Below are positions 25,143 through 33,588 of a DNA stretch of 64,000 bases, in pieces (within the stretch, counting starts at the first letter, position 1; each line of letters opens with the position of its first letter). The notes beneath the pieces are model-generated. The model did no database searches and had not been told where the DNA came from. It saw only the letters and a program-made list of their open reading frames with translations. The stretch covers positions 174,884 to 238,883 of the forward strand of contig NZ_BJNZ01000004.1 in assembly GCF_006539945.1 (NCBI RefSeq), read 5' to 3'. This stretch comes from Cellulosimicrobium cellulans (GTDB lineage: Bacteria > Actinomycetota > Actinomycetes > Actinomycetales > Cellulomonadaceae). A program made the translations under genes and the position numbers.

Positions 25143-26211
25143 TCGGCCCGGTGCTGCCGCGCACGACGAACTCGACGGACGGCAACCGGATCTCCGGCGG
25201 CTCCTTCCCCTCGACGAGCGCCACCAGGGTCTGGGCCGCGGCAGTGCCCCACGCGACGACGTTCTGCCGCACCGTCGTCAGAGGCGGCACGATGTACGGG
25301 GCGAGCGGGATGTCGTCGAAGCCGATGACGGAGAGGTCCTCCGGGACGCGGATGCCGCGGTCGGTGGCCGCGGAGATCCCGGCGATCGCCATGAGGTCGT
25401 TGCCGTAGACGATCGCGCTCGGGGGCCGCGGCAGGTCGAGGAGCTCGTGCGTCGCGCGCGCGCCGGAGCTGCCCGTGAAGTCGGCGGTCACGACGGGGCC
25501 CACGGGCAGGCCGAGCTCGTCGAGCGTGTCCTCCCAGGCGCGGCGCCGCGCCTCGGTGTGGACGTAGCCCGGCACGCCCATGACGTGGCCGATGTGCCGG
25601 TGGCCGAGCGAGTGCAGGTGGTGGACCGCGCGGCGGACCCCGGCTGCGTCGTCCATCCCGATGACGACGTCCGCCTCGGTGTCCGCTTCCTCGGGCGCGA
25701 CGACGACGACGCTCAGGCCGAGCGCGCCGACGTCCCGGGGGCGGGTGTCCCCGGCCCGGACGTCGGTGAGGAACACGCCGTCGACGCGCGACTCGCGCGC
25801 GAGCCGCTCGTAGGCGTCGCGCTCGCCGTGCTGGTCCTTGACCACCTGGAGGACCAGCGAGTAGTTCTGCTCGGACAAGCCGATCTCGACGCCCGCCATG
25901 AAGAGCGGGAAGAAGGGGTCGGTGCTGAGGAGCTCGGGCTCGCGCCGGATCACGAGGCCCACGGCCTGGGTGCGCGACCGGGAGAGCGCGCGCGCACGGG
26001 CGCTGGGCTGCCAGCCGAGCTCGTCGGCGGCGCGCAGGATGCGCTCGCGGGCCGCTGCGCTGACGCCGGGTCGGTTGTTGAACACGAACGAGACGGCGCT
26101 CTTCGAGACCCCGGCGCGCGCCGCGACGTCACCGATCGTCACGCGCTTGGCGCCGGCTGCCCGGGTGGTCCGGTCGCCGGGGGTGAGGGTCGAGTGCTCC
26201 GCTGCGTTCAC
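25120..26211 (-). CDS. LacI family transcriptional repressor
   Basis: A ~363-residue sugar-responsive repressor. The HTH is VTIGDVAARAGVSKSAVSFVFNNRPGVS, followed by the hinge helix SARARALS and a periplasmic-binding-protein-like effector domain (TQAVGLVIRREPELLSTDPFF..., IGFDDIPLAPYIVPPLTTVRQ). It faces the ABC importer divergently. Palindromes AAACCGGTTT at 26415-26424 and AACCGGTT at 18827-18834 are plausible targets. The GTG at 26209-26211 is chosen since TATCCT (26218-26223, minus) ends 6 nt upstream, indicating a leaderless start; a GTG at 26229 is the alternative. A half-site (TCAAACCG) lies just upstream, so autoregulation is possible. Confidence 0.88.
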   Translation of the reverse strand: MNAAEHSTLTPGDRTTRAAGAKRVTIGDVAARAGVSKSAVSFVFNNRPGVSAAARERILRAADELGWQPSARARALSRSRTQAVGLVIRREPELLSTDPFFPLFMAGVEIGLSEQNYSLVLQVVKDQHGERDAYERLARESRVDGVFLTDVRAGDTRPRDVGALGLSVVVVAPEEADTEADVVIGMDDAAGVRRAVHHLHSLGHRHIGHVMGVPGYVHTEARRRAWEDTLDELGLPVGPVVTADFTGSSGARATHELLDLPRPPSAIVYGNDLMAIAGISAATDRGIRVPEDLSVIGFDDIPLAPYIVPPLTTVRQNVVAWGTAAAQTLVALVEGKEPPEIRLPSVEFVVRGSTGPTRHRRPS

Positions 26212-26398
26212 CTCGTCAGGATAGCGCACGGTTTGACCCGCTGTTTAGTCGTCGCTGCACGCGACGCCGCCGGGGCGAGCCTCGACCGCACCCCGGTCTT
26301 GAGGCGCTGTGAGCGTTGGAAGTCCGGGCATCCGCAGGGATCGACCGCCGGCAGGTGCCCACCGTGCGTGCGTGCGCCGTCCGGATGTCCACGCGATC

Positions 26399-26427
26399 TT
26401 GACGTGCTTCGTTCAAACCGGTTTAAT
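26399..26427 (+). promoter_or_regulatory. ABC importer promoter with LacI-type operator AAACCGGTTT
   Basis: -35 TTGACG (26399-26404), 17-nt spacer, -10 TTTAAT (26422-26427). The 10-bp perfect palindrome AAACCGGTTT (26415-26424) overlaps the -10. In LacI-type sites a central CG is usual. The rest of the ~330-bp region between lacI and the binding-protein gene holds nothing else recognisable. Confidence 0.75.
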
Positions 26428-26539
26428 CGTCGCGTCGACACTGTCAGGACGACGGCGACGGCAGGCCGCCGTGCAGGGGACCGAGGGACGGGGCCGGAGC
26501 GACGAGCGGGTGACGAGCCCGGATGAGGAGTTGGGCGCA

Positions 26540-27850
26540 ATGAAGCGTGGCGCACGGATGACAGCGCTGGCGACGACGGCCGCGGTGGTCCTGCCGCTCG
26601 CGGCGTGCGGGTCGGGCGGCGACAGCGGTACGGGCGGGTCCGACGGAGGTCTCACGAGCGGACCGATCGACGTCTGGTACTCGACCAACGAGCAGGAGGT
26701 CGCCTGGGGCGAGCAGGTGGTCGAGGCGTGGAACGCCGAGCACCCGGACGAGAAGGTGAGTGCTCAGGCGATCCCCGCGGGGAGCTCGTCCGAGGACGTC
26801 ATCGGCGCCTCGATCACGGCGGGGAACACGCCGTGCCTCGTGTTCAACACCGCCCCGGCGGCCGTGCCCGCGTTCCAGAAGCAGGGTGGCCTGGTGAACC
26901 TGTCGACGACCTTCGACGACGCGGAGGACTACGTCACGGGTCGTTCGGGCGCCGCGGCGGACGGGTTCCGCAGCGCTGACGGGGACCTGTACCAGCTTCC
27001 CTGGAAGACGAACCCCTTCATGCTCTACTACAACAAGGACGTGTTCACGGCCGCCGGCCTGGACGCCGAGGACCCGCAGCTCGAGACGTACGACGACGTG
27101 CTCGCGGCGGCGCAGGCGATCAAGGACGCCGGGGCGGCGGACTTCGCGATCTACCCGCCGGCGACCGCGGACTACACGAACGTCAACTTCGACTTCTACC
27201 CGTTCTTCCTCGCCAACTCTGGCGGTACGCAGTTCGTCGAGGACGGGAAGGCGACGTTCACGAGCGACGAGGGCCTCGAGACCCTGGAGTTCTGGCAGAC
27301 GCTCTACGCCGACGGCTTCTCCTCCGCGGAGGCGTACAGCGGGGACATGTGGGCCGGCCCGTTCGCCGACGGCGTCGCCGCGATGGGCGTCGCCGGCCCC
27401 TGGGGCAAGGGGCAGTTCGACGGCAAGGTGGACTTCGGCGTCGTCCCGCTGCCGACCGCCGACGGAGCGCCCGCCGAGGAGACCTCGACGTTCGCCGACT
27501 CCAAGAACGTCGGGCTGTACTCCTCGTGCAAGAACCAGCAGACCGCGTGGGACTTCCTCAAGTTCGCGACGAACGACGAGAACGATCTCGCGCTGCTCGA
27601 GGTCACCGGCCAGTTCCCGACCCGTACGGACGTCACCGACCTGGCGGCCGACTTCCTGGCCGAGGAACCCTTCTTCGAGCCGTTCGCGGCGTCCGTGCCC
27701 CTCGCGGTCGACGTCCCGACCGTGGACGGGCTCGCCGAGAAGATGCAGGTCTTCCGCGACGCGTGGAGCGGGTCCGTGCAGTCGGGGTCCGGCGACCTCG
27801 AGAAGACGTTCGGCGAGGCCGCGACGACGATCGACGGCCTGGCGGGCTGA
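26540..27850 (+). CDS. Sugar ABC transporter, substrate-binding lipoprotein
   Basis: A 436-residue extracellular solute-binding protein of family 1. The lipoprotein signal ends in the lipobox LAAC (~residue 23), followed by a Gly/Ser linker and the domain start IDVWYSTNEQEVAWGEQVVEAWN. YQLPWKTNPFMLYYNKDVF and VAGPWGKGQFDGKVDFGVVPLP are typical of CUT1 oligosaccharide binders. The ATG at 26540 has GAGGAG 9 nt upstream. It is first gene of the importer operon under the LacI-type operator. The neighbouring GH130/mutase/isomerase genes point to a mannose-containing oligosaccharide, by inference. Confidence 0.92.
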   Translation: MKRGARMTALATTAAVVLPLAACGSGGDSGTGGSDGGLTSGPIDVWYSTNEQEVAWGEQVVEAWNAEHPDEKVSAQAIPAGSSSEDVIGASITAGNTPCLVFNTAPAAVPAFQKQGGLVNLSTTFDDAEDYVTGRSGAAADGFRSADGDLYQLPWKTNPFMLYYNKDVFTAAGLDAEDPQLETYDDVLAAAQAIKDAGAADFAIYPPATADYTNVNFDFYPFFLANSGGTQFVEDGKATFTSDEGLETLEFWQTLYADGFSSAEAYSGDMWAGPFADGVAAMGVAGPWGKGQFDGKVDFGVVPLPTADGAPAEETSTFADSKNVGLYSSCKNQQTAWDFLKFATNDENDLALLEVTGQFPTRTDVTDLAADFLAEEPFFEPFAASVPLAVDVPTVDGLAEKMQVFRDAWSGSVQSGSGDLEKTFGEAATTIDGLAG

Positions 27851-27875
27851 CCGAGAGCGACGAGGCGAAGCACTC

Positions 27876-28847
27876 ATGGTCACCCTCCATGACGAGGACG
27901 TGCAGCCGTCCGCGCGGGCCACGGCGCTCCGTGGCCCGCGCCAGGACCGGCCGCGCCCCCGCGGTCGGCGACTCCAGCGCTGGCTCGGGGAGAACCCCCT
28001 CGGCATCCTTCTCAGCGCCCCGTACATGGCGTTCGTCGTCGTGGTGTTCCTCGTGCCGTTCGGGTTCGGCGTGTGGATGTCGTTCCACGACTTCTTCTTC
28101 ACGGCACCCGGCGTGCAGGTCCCGCACCCCTTCGTCGGGCTCGACAACTTCCGGCAGGTCCTCGCGGACCCGGCGGTACGACAGGCGTTCGGCAACCTCG
28201 CGGTGTTCGGCCTCATCAACGTGCCGCTCACGGTGGTGCTCGGGCTCCTCCTGTCGTCGGGCCTCGACGCCGTCGTGCACTGGAAGGGCTTCTTCCGGGT
28301 CTCGTACTACATCCCGTACGTGACCGCGTCGGTCGCGACGCTCGCCGTGTGGATCTTCATGTTCAACGGCAACGGGGTCGTGAACCGGCTTCTGGGAAGC
28401 CTCGCGCCGGAGCCGACCTGGCTCGCGAACCCGAGCCTGATCATGCCCTTGATCGCGGTCTACGTGACCTGGAAGAACCTCGGCTTCTACGTCCTGCTGT
28501 ACCTCGCCGCGCTGCAGAACGTGCCGAAGGAGCTGCACGAGGCGGCTGCGATGGACGGCGCCGGGCCGTGGCGCCGGTTCCGGGCCGTCACGCTCCCTGC
28601 CGTCCGGCCGGTGACCTCGCTCGTGGTGCTGCTCTCCGTCATCACCACCGGACAGATCTTCACCGAGCCGTACCTCCTCACCGGAGGAGGGCCGAACGGC
28701 GCCTCGATGACCCCGGCGCTGCTCATGTACCAGAAGGGCATCCAGCAGGGGCAGCCCGACATCGCCGCAGCGATCGGCATGATCCTCGTGCTCGCGGTCA
28801 TGCTCCTGTCGCTGGCCTCGCGCCGGCTCACGGAGAGGAAGGGCTGA
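27876..28847 (+). CDS. Sugar ABC transporter permease (MalF-like)
   Basis: A 323-residue inner-membrane permease with six hydrophobic segments after a ~40-residue basic N-terminus. The family start is GILLSAPYMAFVVVVFLVPFGFGVWMSFHDFF, and the EAA loop that docks with the ATPase is ELHEAAAMDGAGPWRRFRAVTLP. It lies 25 nt after the binding protein and overlaps the next permease at TGATG. No ATPase gene is present; CUT1 systems often use a shared MsmK-type ATPase encoded elsewhere. Confidence 0.93.
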   Translation: MVTLHDEDVQPSARATALRGPRQDRPRPRGRRLQRWLGENPLGILLSAPYMAFVVVVFLVPFGFGVWMSFHDFFFTAPGVQVPHPFVGLDNFRQVLADPAVRQAFGNLAVFGLINVPLTVVLGLLLSSGLDAVVHWKGFFRVSYYIPYVTASVATLAVWIFMFNGNGVVNRLLGSLAPEPTWLANPSLIMPLIAVYVTWKNLGFYVLLYLAALQNVPKELHEAAAMDGAGPWRRFRAVTLPAVRPVTSLVVLLSVITTGQIFTEPYLLTGGGPNGASMTPALLMYQKGIQQGQPDIAAAIGMILVLAVMLLSLASRRLTERKG

Positions 28848-29737
28848 TGGCCTCCACGACCTCGACCACGCGACGGGACACGACCCGGGCACGCGGCTCC
28901 GGCGGGGGCCGGCTGCTGCGCGTGCTGCGCTTCGCGGTGCTGCTCCTCGGTGCGTTCCTCGCGCTCGTGCCGTTCTACTACATGCTGCTCGGGGCGCTGC
29001 AGAGGGAGCGGGACACGAGCGTCCTGGGCCTGCTCCCGCTGCCGCGGAACCTCACCCTCGACAACTTCGCGGGGGTCAACGAGTCGATCGACCTCGCCCG
29101 GTCGCTGCTCAACTCGTTGATCATGACGGCCGGCGTCGTGGGCTGCACGCTCGTGTTCGGGCTGCTCGTCGGGTACGCGCTGTCGGTGCTGTCCTTCCGC
29201 GGCCAGGGGCTCGTGTTCGCGCTCGTCCTGCTCGTCCAGGCGATCCCGTTCCAGCTGCTCATGATCCCGCTCTACGTCATGGTCGTGCGGTACTTCGACC
29301 TCGCGGACAGCTACCTCGGCATGATCCTGCCGTTCGCCGTCAACTCGGTCGCCGTCCTGATCTTCCGGCAGTACTTCCTCCAGATCCCGCGCGACGTGTT
29401 CGACGCGGCGCGCATCGACGGCGCGAGCGAGCTGCGGATCCTGCGGTCGATAGCCGTGCCCCTGGTCCGCCCGGCGGTCCTCACCGCGATGCTCGTGACG
29501 TTCATCGGTCCGTGGAACGAGTTCCTGTGGCCGTTCCTCGTGACGAAGGACGCGTCGATGCAGCCGCTCGCGGTGAGCCTCGCGAACTTCTCGCAGGCGA
29601 ACTCGTCGTTCCAGGCGAACCCGATGGGCGCGGTCCTGGCGGGCGCGTGCGTCCTCGCGGTGCCCGCCGTCGTCCTGTTCCTGCTGTTCCAGCGGCACTT
29701 CACGTCCGCGAACCTCGGCTCGGCCGTCAAGGGCTGA
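28847..29737 (+). CDS. Sugar ABC transporter permease (MalG-like)
   Basis: A 296-residue permease forming the heterodimeric channel with its upstream neighbour. Six hydrophobic segments; the start FAVLLLGAFLALVPFYYMLLGALQ and the EAA loop DVFDAARIDGASELRILRSIAVP are diagnostic, as is the FIGPWNEFLWPFLV segment. The ATG overlaps the previous stop (TGATG), with GAGAGGAAGGG upstream. A stem-loop at 29752-29779 separates it from the catabolic genes. Confidence 0.93.
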   Translation: MASTTSTTRRDTTRARGSGGGRLLRVLRFAVLLLGAFLALVPFYYMLLGALQRERDTSVLGLLPLPRNLTLDNFAGVNESIDLARSLLNSLIMTAGVVGCTLVFGLLVGYALSVLSFRGQGLVFALVLLVQAIPFQLLMIPLYVMVVRYFDLADSYLGMILPFAVNSVAVLIFRQYFLQIPRDVFDAARIDGASELRILRSIAVPLVRPAVLTAMLVTFIGPWNEFLWPFLVTKDASMQPLAVSLANFSQANSSFQANPMGAVLAGACVLAVPAVVLFLLFQRHFTSANLGSAVKG

Positions 29738-29751
29738 CCCCGTCACCGTGC

Positions 29752-29779
29752 GGGGCCGGCGCGAGACCGCGTCGGCCCC
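29752..29779 (+). terminator. Intra-operon stem-loop after permease genes
   Basis: A 12-bp stem with one G-U pair (29752-29763 with 29768-29779) and a 4-nt loop (AGAC), followed by a C-rich tract rather than a U-run. It may reduce read-through or protect the importer transcript. Confidence 0.45.
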
Positions 29780-29804
29780 CGCCCCGACCTTCCAAGGCTA
29801 GGAA

Positions 29805-30893
29805 ATGACCCAGGTGAACCACTCTCAGTCCCTCATGACGGTCCCGTACGCCCTGCGTCGGCTCGGGACGATCATGTCGCCCCTGCCCGGCGAGCCCCTC
29901 GAGGTCGAGGGCGTGCTCAACCCCGGCACCGCGTGGGGGTCCGACGGCACGCTGTACCTCTACCCCCGCCTCGTGGCCGAGGGGAACGTCTCGCGCATCG
30001 GTCGGGCGCGCGTCGTCCTCGAGGACGGGGTGCCCGTGGGCGTCGAGCGGCTCGGGGTGGTGCTCGCCCCCGACGAGGGCTGGGAGCACGGGCGGCAGAA
30101 CGCGGGGGTCGAGGACCCCCGGATCACGTTCGTCGAGCCCCTGGACCTCCACGTCATGACCTACGTCGCGTACGGGCCGCTCGGCCCGAAGCCCGCGCTG
30201 GCCGTCTCTCGGGACACCGTGTCGTGGCGCCGGCTCGGGCCGTTGCGGTTCGCCTACCAGCCCGAGCTGGACACCGACCTCAACCTCTTCCCGAACAAGG
30301 ACGTGGTGTTCTTCCCCGAGGCCGTGCCCGGTCCCGACGGCCGACCCGCGCTCGCGCTGCTGCACCGGCCGATGTGGGACCTCGACTGGCTCCGCCCCGG
30401 CGAGGGAGCTCGTCCGCCTGCGGGGGTCGACGACCCGCGGCCGTCCATCTGGATCGGGTACGTCGATCTCGAGGCCGTGACGCGCGATCTCGGAGCGCTC
30501 ACGCACGTCGAGAGCTCCGCGCCGGTCGCCGCGCCGGAGATGGCCTACGAGTCGTCGAAGATCGGCGGTGGCCCGGCGCCCCTGCGCGTTCCCGAGGGCT
30601 GGCTCGTCCTCCACCACGGCGTGACGGGCGCCGACTTCTCCGGCTTCGCCCTGGCTCACGGTGCCCGGTACACGGCGGGCGCGATGATCCTGGACCCCGT
30701 CGACCCGCGCCGGGTGCTGGCCCGGACGCCCGAGCCGCTGCTCGTCCCGGAGACCGCGGCAGAGCTGGAAGGCACGCTCGGCAACGTCGTCTTTCCCACG
30801 GCAGTCGAGGAGATCGAGGGACGCCGGTTCGTCTTCTACGGCATGGCCGACTCCCGGATCGGTGTCGCCGAGCTCGTGCGTCTCGATGGTTGA
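29805..30893 (+). CDS. GH130 family mannoside phosphorylase (glycosidase)
   Basis: A 362-residue five-bladed beta-propeller enzyme of the GH130 type. Features are VLNPGTAWGSDGTLYLYPRLVAEG, the conserved RQNAGVEDPRITFV (EDPR near residue 103), and NLFPNKDVVFFPE. GH130 members split beta-mannosides with phosphate to give alpha-mannose-1-phosphate, while some hydrolyse them. The two genes downstream process mannose phosphates, which favours a phosphorylase. It is cytoplasmic, with no signal peptide. It follows the importer and precedes the mutase with little or no gap. Linkage specificity (beta-1,2 or beta-1,4) cannot be read off. Confidence 0.85.
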   Translation: MTQVNHSQSLMTVPYALRRLGTIMSPLPGEPLEVEGVLNPGTAWGSDGTLYLYPRLVAEGNVSRIGRARVVLEDGVPVGVERLGVVLAPDEGWEHGRQNAGVEDPRITFVEPLDLHVMTYVAYGPLGPKPALAVSRDTVSWRRLGPLRFAYQPELDTDLNLFPNKDVVFFPEAVPGPDGRPALALLHRPMWDLDWLRPGEGARPPAGVDDPRPSIWIGYVDLEAVTRDLGALTHVESSAPVAAPEMAYESSKIGGGPAPLRVPEGWLVLHHGVTGADFSGFALAHGARYTAGAMILDPVDPRRVLARTPEPLLVPETAAELEGTLGNVVFPTAVEEIEGRRFVFYGMADSRIGVAELVRLDG

Positions 30894-30903
30894 GGGCGGG
30901 CCC

Positions 30904-32403
30904 GTGGACCTGACTGCGCACGAGGCGCTCCGGCGCGTCGTCAAGGCGTACGACGTGCGCGGTGTCGTCCCTGACGAGCTGAACGACGACGTCGTGCGCG
31001 CGCTGGGCACGGCCTTCGTGGAGGCGGTCGTCCGGCCGGGCACCGACGGGGTGCGCCGGGTCGTGGTGGCCCGTGACATGCGCGAGAGCGGCCCCGGGCT
31101 GCTGGCCGCGTTCGTCGACGGCGCCCGAGCGGCCGGCGCGCACGTGCTCGACGCCGGTCTGTGCTCGACCGACGAGCTCTATCTCGCGTCGGGTCTCCTC
31201 GACGCCGCCGGAGCGATGCTCACCGCGAGCCACAACCCCGCCCGGTACAACGGCATCAAGCTGTGCCTGTCCGGAGCACGCCCGGTCGGACCGGACACGG
31301 GCCTGCGCGCCGTCCGGGACCGGGCCGAGGAGCTCCTCGCGGGCGATCCCGTCGACGCCGGGCCGCGCGGGGGCCACGAGACCGTCGACGTCCTGCGCCC
31401 CTACGCGGAGCGCCTGCGCTCACTCGTCGACCTGTCCGGGGGCCGCCGTCTGCGCGTGGTCATCGACGCCGGCAACGGCATGGCAGGGCTCACGGTGCCC
31501 GCCGTCCTGGGGATGGCAGCGGGTCTGCCGCCGCTCCCGCTCGGGATCGTCCCGCTGTTCTTCGAGCTCGACGGGTCGTTCCCGCACCACGAGGCCAACC
31601 CGCTCGTACCGGCCAACACGGCGGTGCTCCAGGCCGAGGTCGTGCGCCGGCGCGCCGATCTCGGGCTCGCGTTCGACGGCGACGCCGACAGGTGCTTCGT
31701 CGTCGACGAGCGGGGCCGGAGGGTGGACCCCTCGGTGCTCACGACGCTCGTCGGGCTCCGCGAGGCGCGCCGGGTGCGGGACGAGGGCGGCGTCCCTGTC
31801 GTCCTGCACAACGCGATCACGTCGCGCGCGGTGCCCGAGATCCTGGGCGCCGCAGGGGTGCGGACGGTGCGCACACGCGTGGGCCACTCGTTCATCAAGG
31901 AGCTCATGGCGTCCGAGGGCGCCGTCTTCGGGGGCGAGCACAGCGGGCACTTCTACTTCCGTGACTTCCTCGGCGCCGACTCGGGCCTCCTGGCCGCGAT
32001 GCACGTCCTCGCGGCGCTCTCGGAACAGGACCGCTCGCTCTCGGAGGTGGTCGGTGGCCTCGACCCGTACGTGCGCTCGGGGGAGGTCGACGTCGCCGTG
32101 GCGGACCCGGAGACCGCGAGGGCCAGGGTGCTCGACGTCCTCGGGGACGCCTACGACGCCGCGTCGCTCGACGTCGACGAGCTCGACGGCATGACCGTCC
32201 GCCGCTGGCACGGCGACGACCCGTGGTGGCTCAACCTGCGGGCGTCGAACACCGAGCCCGTCCTGCGGCTGAACGTCGAGGCCGCCGACGTCGGGACGAT
32301 GCGCGCCGTCCGGGACCGCGTCCTCGACGCGCTCGCGACGATGCCCGCAGTGGGCGGCGGGCCGACGAGCGGCCGCGCGGCGGTCGGGGGAGGAGGGCGC
32401 TGA
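30904..32403 (+). CDS. manB: Phosphomannomutase/phosphoglucomutase
   Basis: A ~499-residue alpha-phosphohexomutase that interconverts hexose-1- and hexose-6-phosphates through a phosphoserine. Landmarks: VVKAYDVRGVVPDELN at the start, the active-site loop TASHNPARYNGIKL, the Mg-binding DGDADRCFVVDE, the sugar loop GEHSGHFYFRD, and phosphate-binding RASNTEP near the C-terminus. Between the GH130 enzyme and manA it would turn mannose-1-phosphate into mannose-6-phosphate. GTG at 30904 is preferred because GAGGG lies 7 nt upstream; an ATG at 30886 overlapping the GH130 gene by 8 nt is an alternative. Confidence 0.93.
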   Translation: MDLTAHEALRRVVKAYDVRGVVPDELNDDVVRALGTAFVEAVVRPGTDGVRRVVVARDMRESGPGLLAAFVDGARAAGAHVLDAGLCSTDELYLASGLLDAAGAMLTASHNPARYNGIKLCLSGARPVGPDTGLRAVRDRAEELLAGDPVDAGPRGGHETVDVLRPYAERLRSLVDLSGGRRLRVVIDAGNGMAGLTVPAVLGMAAGLPPLPLGIVPLFFELDGSFPHHEANPLVPANTAVLQAEVVRRRADLGLAFDGDADRCFVVDERGRRVDPSVLTTLVGLREARRVRDEGGVPVVLHNAITSRAVPEILGAAGVRTVRTRVGHSFIKELMASEGAVFGGEHSGHFYFRDFLGADSGLLAAMHVLAALSEQDRSLSEVVGGLDPYVRSGEVDVAVADPETARARVLDVLGDAYDAASLDVDELDGMTVRRWHGDDPWWLNLRASNTEPVLRLNVEAADVGTMRAVRDRVLDALATMPAVGGGPTSGRAAVGGGGR

Positions 32404-32405
32404 CG

Positions 32406-33575
32406 ATGTACCTCCTCGACAACCCCGTGCGCCGCTACCCGTGGGGCTCGACCACGCTCGTGCAGCAGCTCCTCGGTCGTCCCGTCGACGGTCGTCCCGT
32501 CGCCGAGGTCTGGATGGGAGCCCACCCCGACGACCCGTCCACCGCCGACGGTGGTGGACGCCGGGTCGCTCTCGACGCGCTCGTGGCCTCCCAGCCCGAG
32601 GCGATGCTGGGACCCCGCGTGCTGGCCGAGGCCGGCCCGCGCCTGCCGTTCCTCGCCAAGATCCTCGCCGCCGCCCGCGCGCTGTCGGTCCAGGTGCACC
32701 CGACGACCGCCCAGGCCGAGGCGGGCTTCGCTGCCGAGGACGAGCGCGGCGTCCCGCGCACCGACCCGGCGCGGACGTATCGAGACCGCTCCGCCAAGCC
32801 GGAGATCGTGTACGCCCTCACGCCGTTCGAGCTCCTCAGCGGGCTCCGGGAACCGGAGCAGGCGGCAAAGCTCGTCGCCGAGCTCGAGGTGCGCGCGCTC
32901 GACCACCTCGTCGTGCTGCTGCGTGAGCAGTCCGTCGACGCCCACCGGGGCGCGCTCACGTGGCTCCTCGGCCAGCGGGAGAGCGCGGCGCCGTGGGTGG
33001 AGGCCGTCGCCGAGACCGCGCGTGACGCCGTGGGTGCCCGGCCCGAGCTGGCCGTCGTGCACGACCTCGCGCAGGAGTTCCCCGGCGACCCCGGGCTCCT
33101 CGCTCCGCTCCTGCTGAACCACGAGCGGCTCGAGCCCGGCCAGGCCCTCTACACCGCCCCCGGGACGCTGCACGCCTACCTGCGGGGCATGGCCGTCGAG
33201 GTGATGGCGGCGTCCGACAACGTCCTGCGCGCCGGCCTGACGACGAAGCACGTGGACGTGGCGGAGCTGCTGGCGATCACGGACTTCACACCGCGGCTCA
33301 CCGGCTTCCTGCGTCCGGTGCGCGTGGTGCCGGGCGTCGTGGACTACGTCGCGCCGGCCGCCGACCTGGGCCTGCGCGTCGCCACCCCGCGGGCGGGGGA
33401 CGAGCTGCCGGGGCCGGAGGACGGCCCGCGGATCGTCCTGTGCGTCGAGGGAGAGGTGCGCGTCGTCGCGGCGGACGCGCGACGCCTCCTGCCCGGCGAC
33501 TCCGTCTTCGTCCCGCACGTGGACGGACCGCTCGTCGTGTCAGGGCACGGGACGGCCGTCGTGGCGCGGGCCTGA
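32406..33575 (+). CDS. manA: Mannose-6-phosphate isomerase, class I
   Basis: A 389-residue zinc-dependent isomerase converting mannose-6-phosphate to fructose-6-phosphate. The start MYLLDNPVRRYPWGS, the substrate loop VWMGAHPDDPS, LSVQVHPTTAQAEAGF (zinc ligands Gln/His) and KPEIVYALTPFELLSG (Glu ligand) are diagnostic; the C-terminal cupin ends GDSVFVPHVDGPLVVSGHG. The ATG is 2 nt after the mutase stop with GGAGGAGG upstream, so the two are translated together. It completes the inferred mannoside route. A short inverted repeat (GCCTGA/TCAGGC, 33570-33583) spans its stop. Confidence 0.95.
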   Translation: MYLLDNPVRRYPWGSTTLVQQLLGRPVDGRPVAEVWMGAHPDDPSTADGGGRRVALDALVASQPEAMLGPRVLAEAGPRLPFLAKILAAARALSVQVHPTTAQAEAGFAAEDERGVPRTDPARTYRDRSAKPEIVYALTPFELLSGLREPEQAAKLVAELEVRALDHLVVLLREQSVDAHRGALTWLLGQRESAAPWVEAVAETARDAVGARPELAVVHDLAQEFPGDPGLLAPLLLNHERLEPGQALYTAPGTLHAYLRGMAVEVMAASDNVLRAGLTTKHVDVAELLAITDFTPRLTGFLRPVRVVPGVVDYVAPAADLGLRVATPRAGDELPGPEDGPRIVLCVEGEVRVVAADARRLLPGDSVFVPHVDGPLVVSGHGTAVVARA

Positions 33576-33588
33576 GGTCAGGCCGTCG

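Noticed and set aside
27984..27996. CTCGGGGAGAACC resembling the repeat family
   Set aside because: Lies in the conserved N-terminus of the permease and is not repeated.
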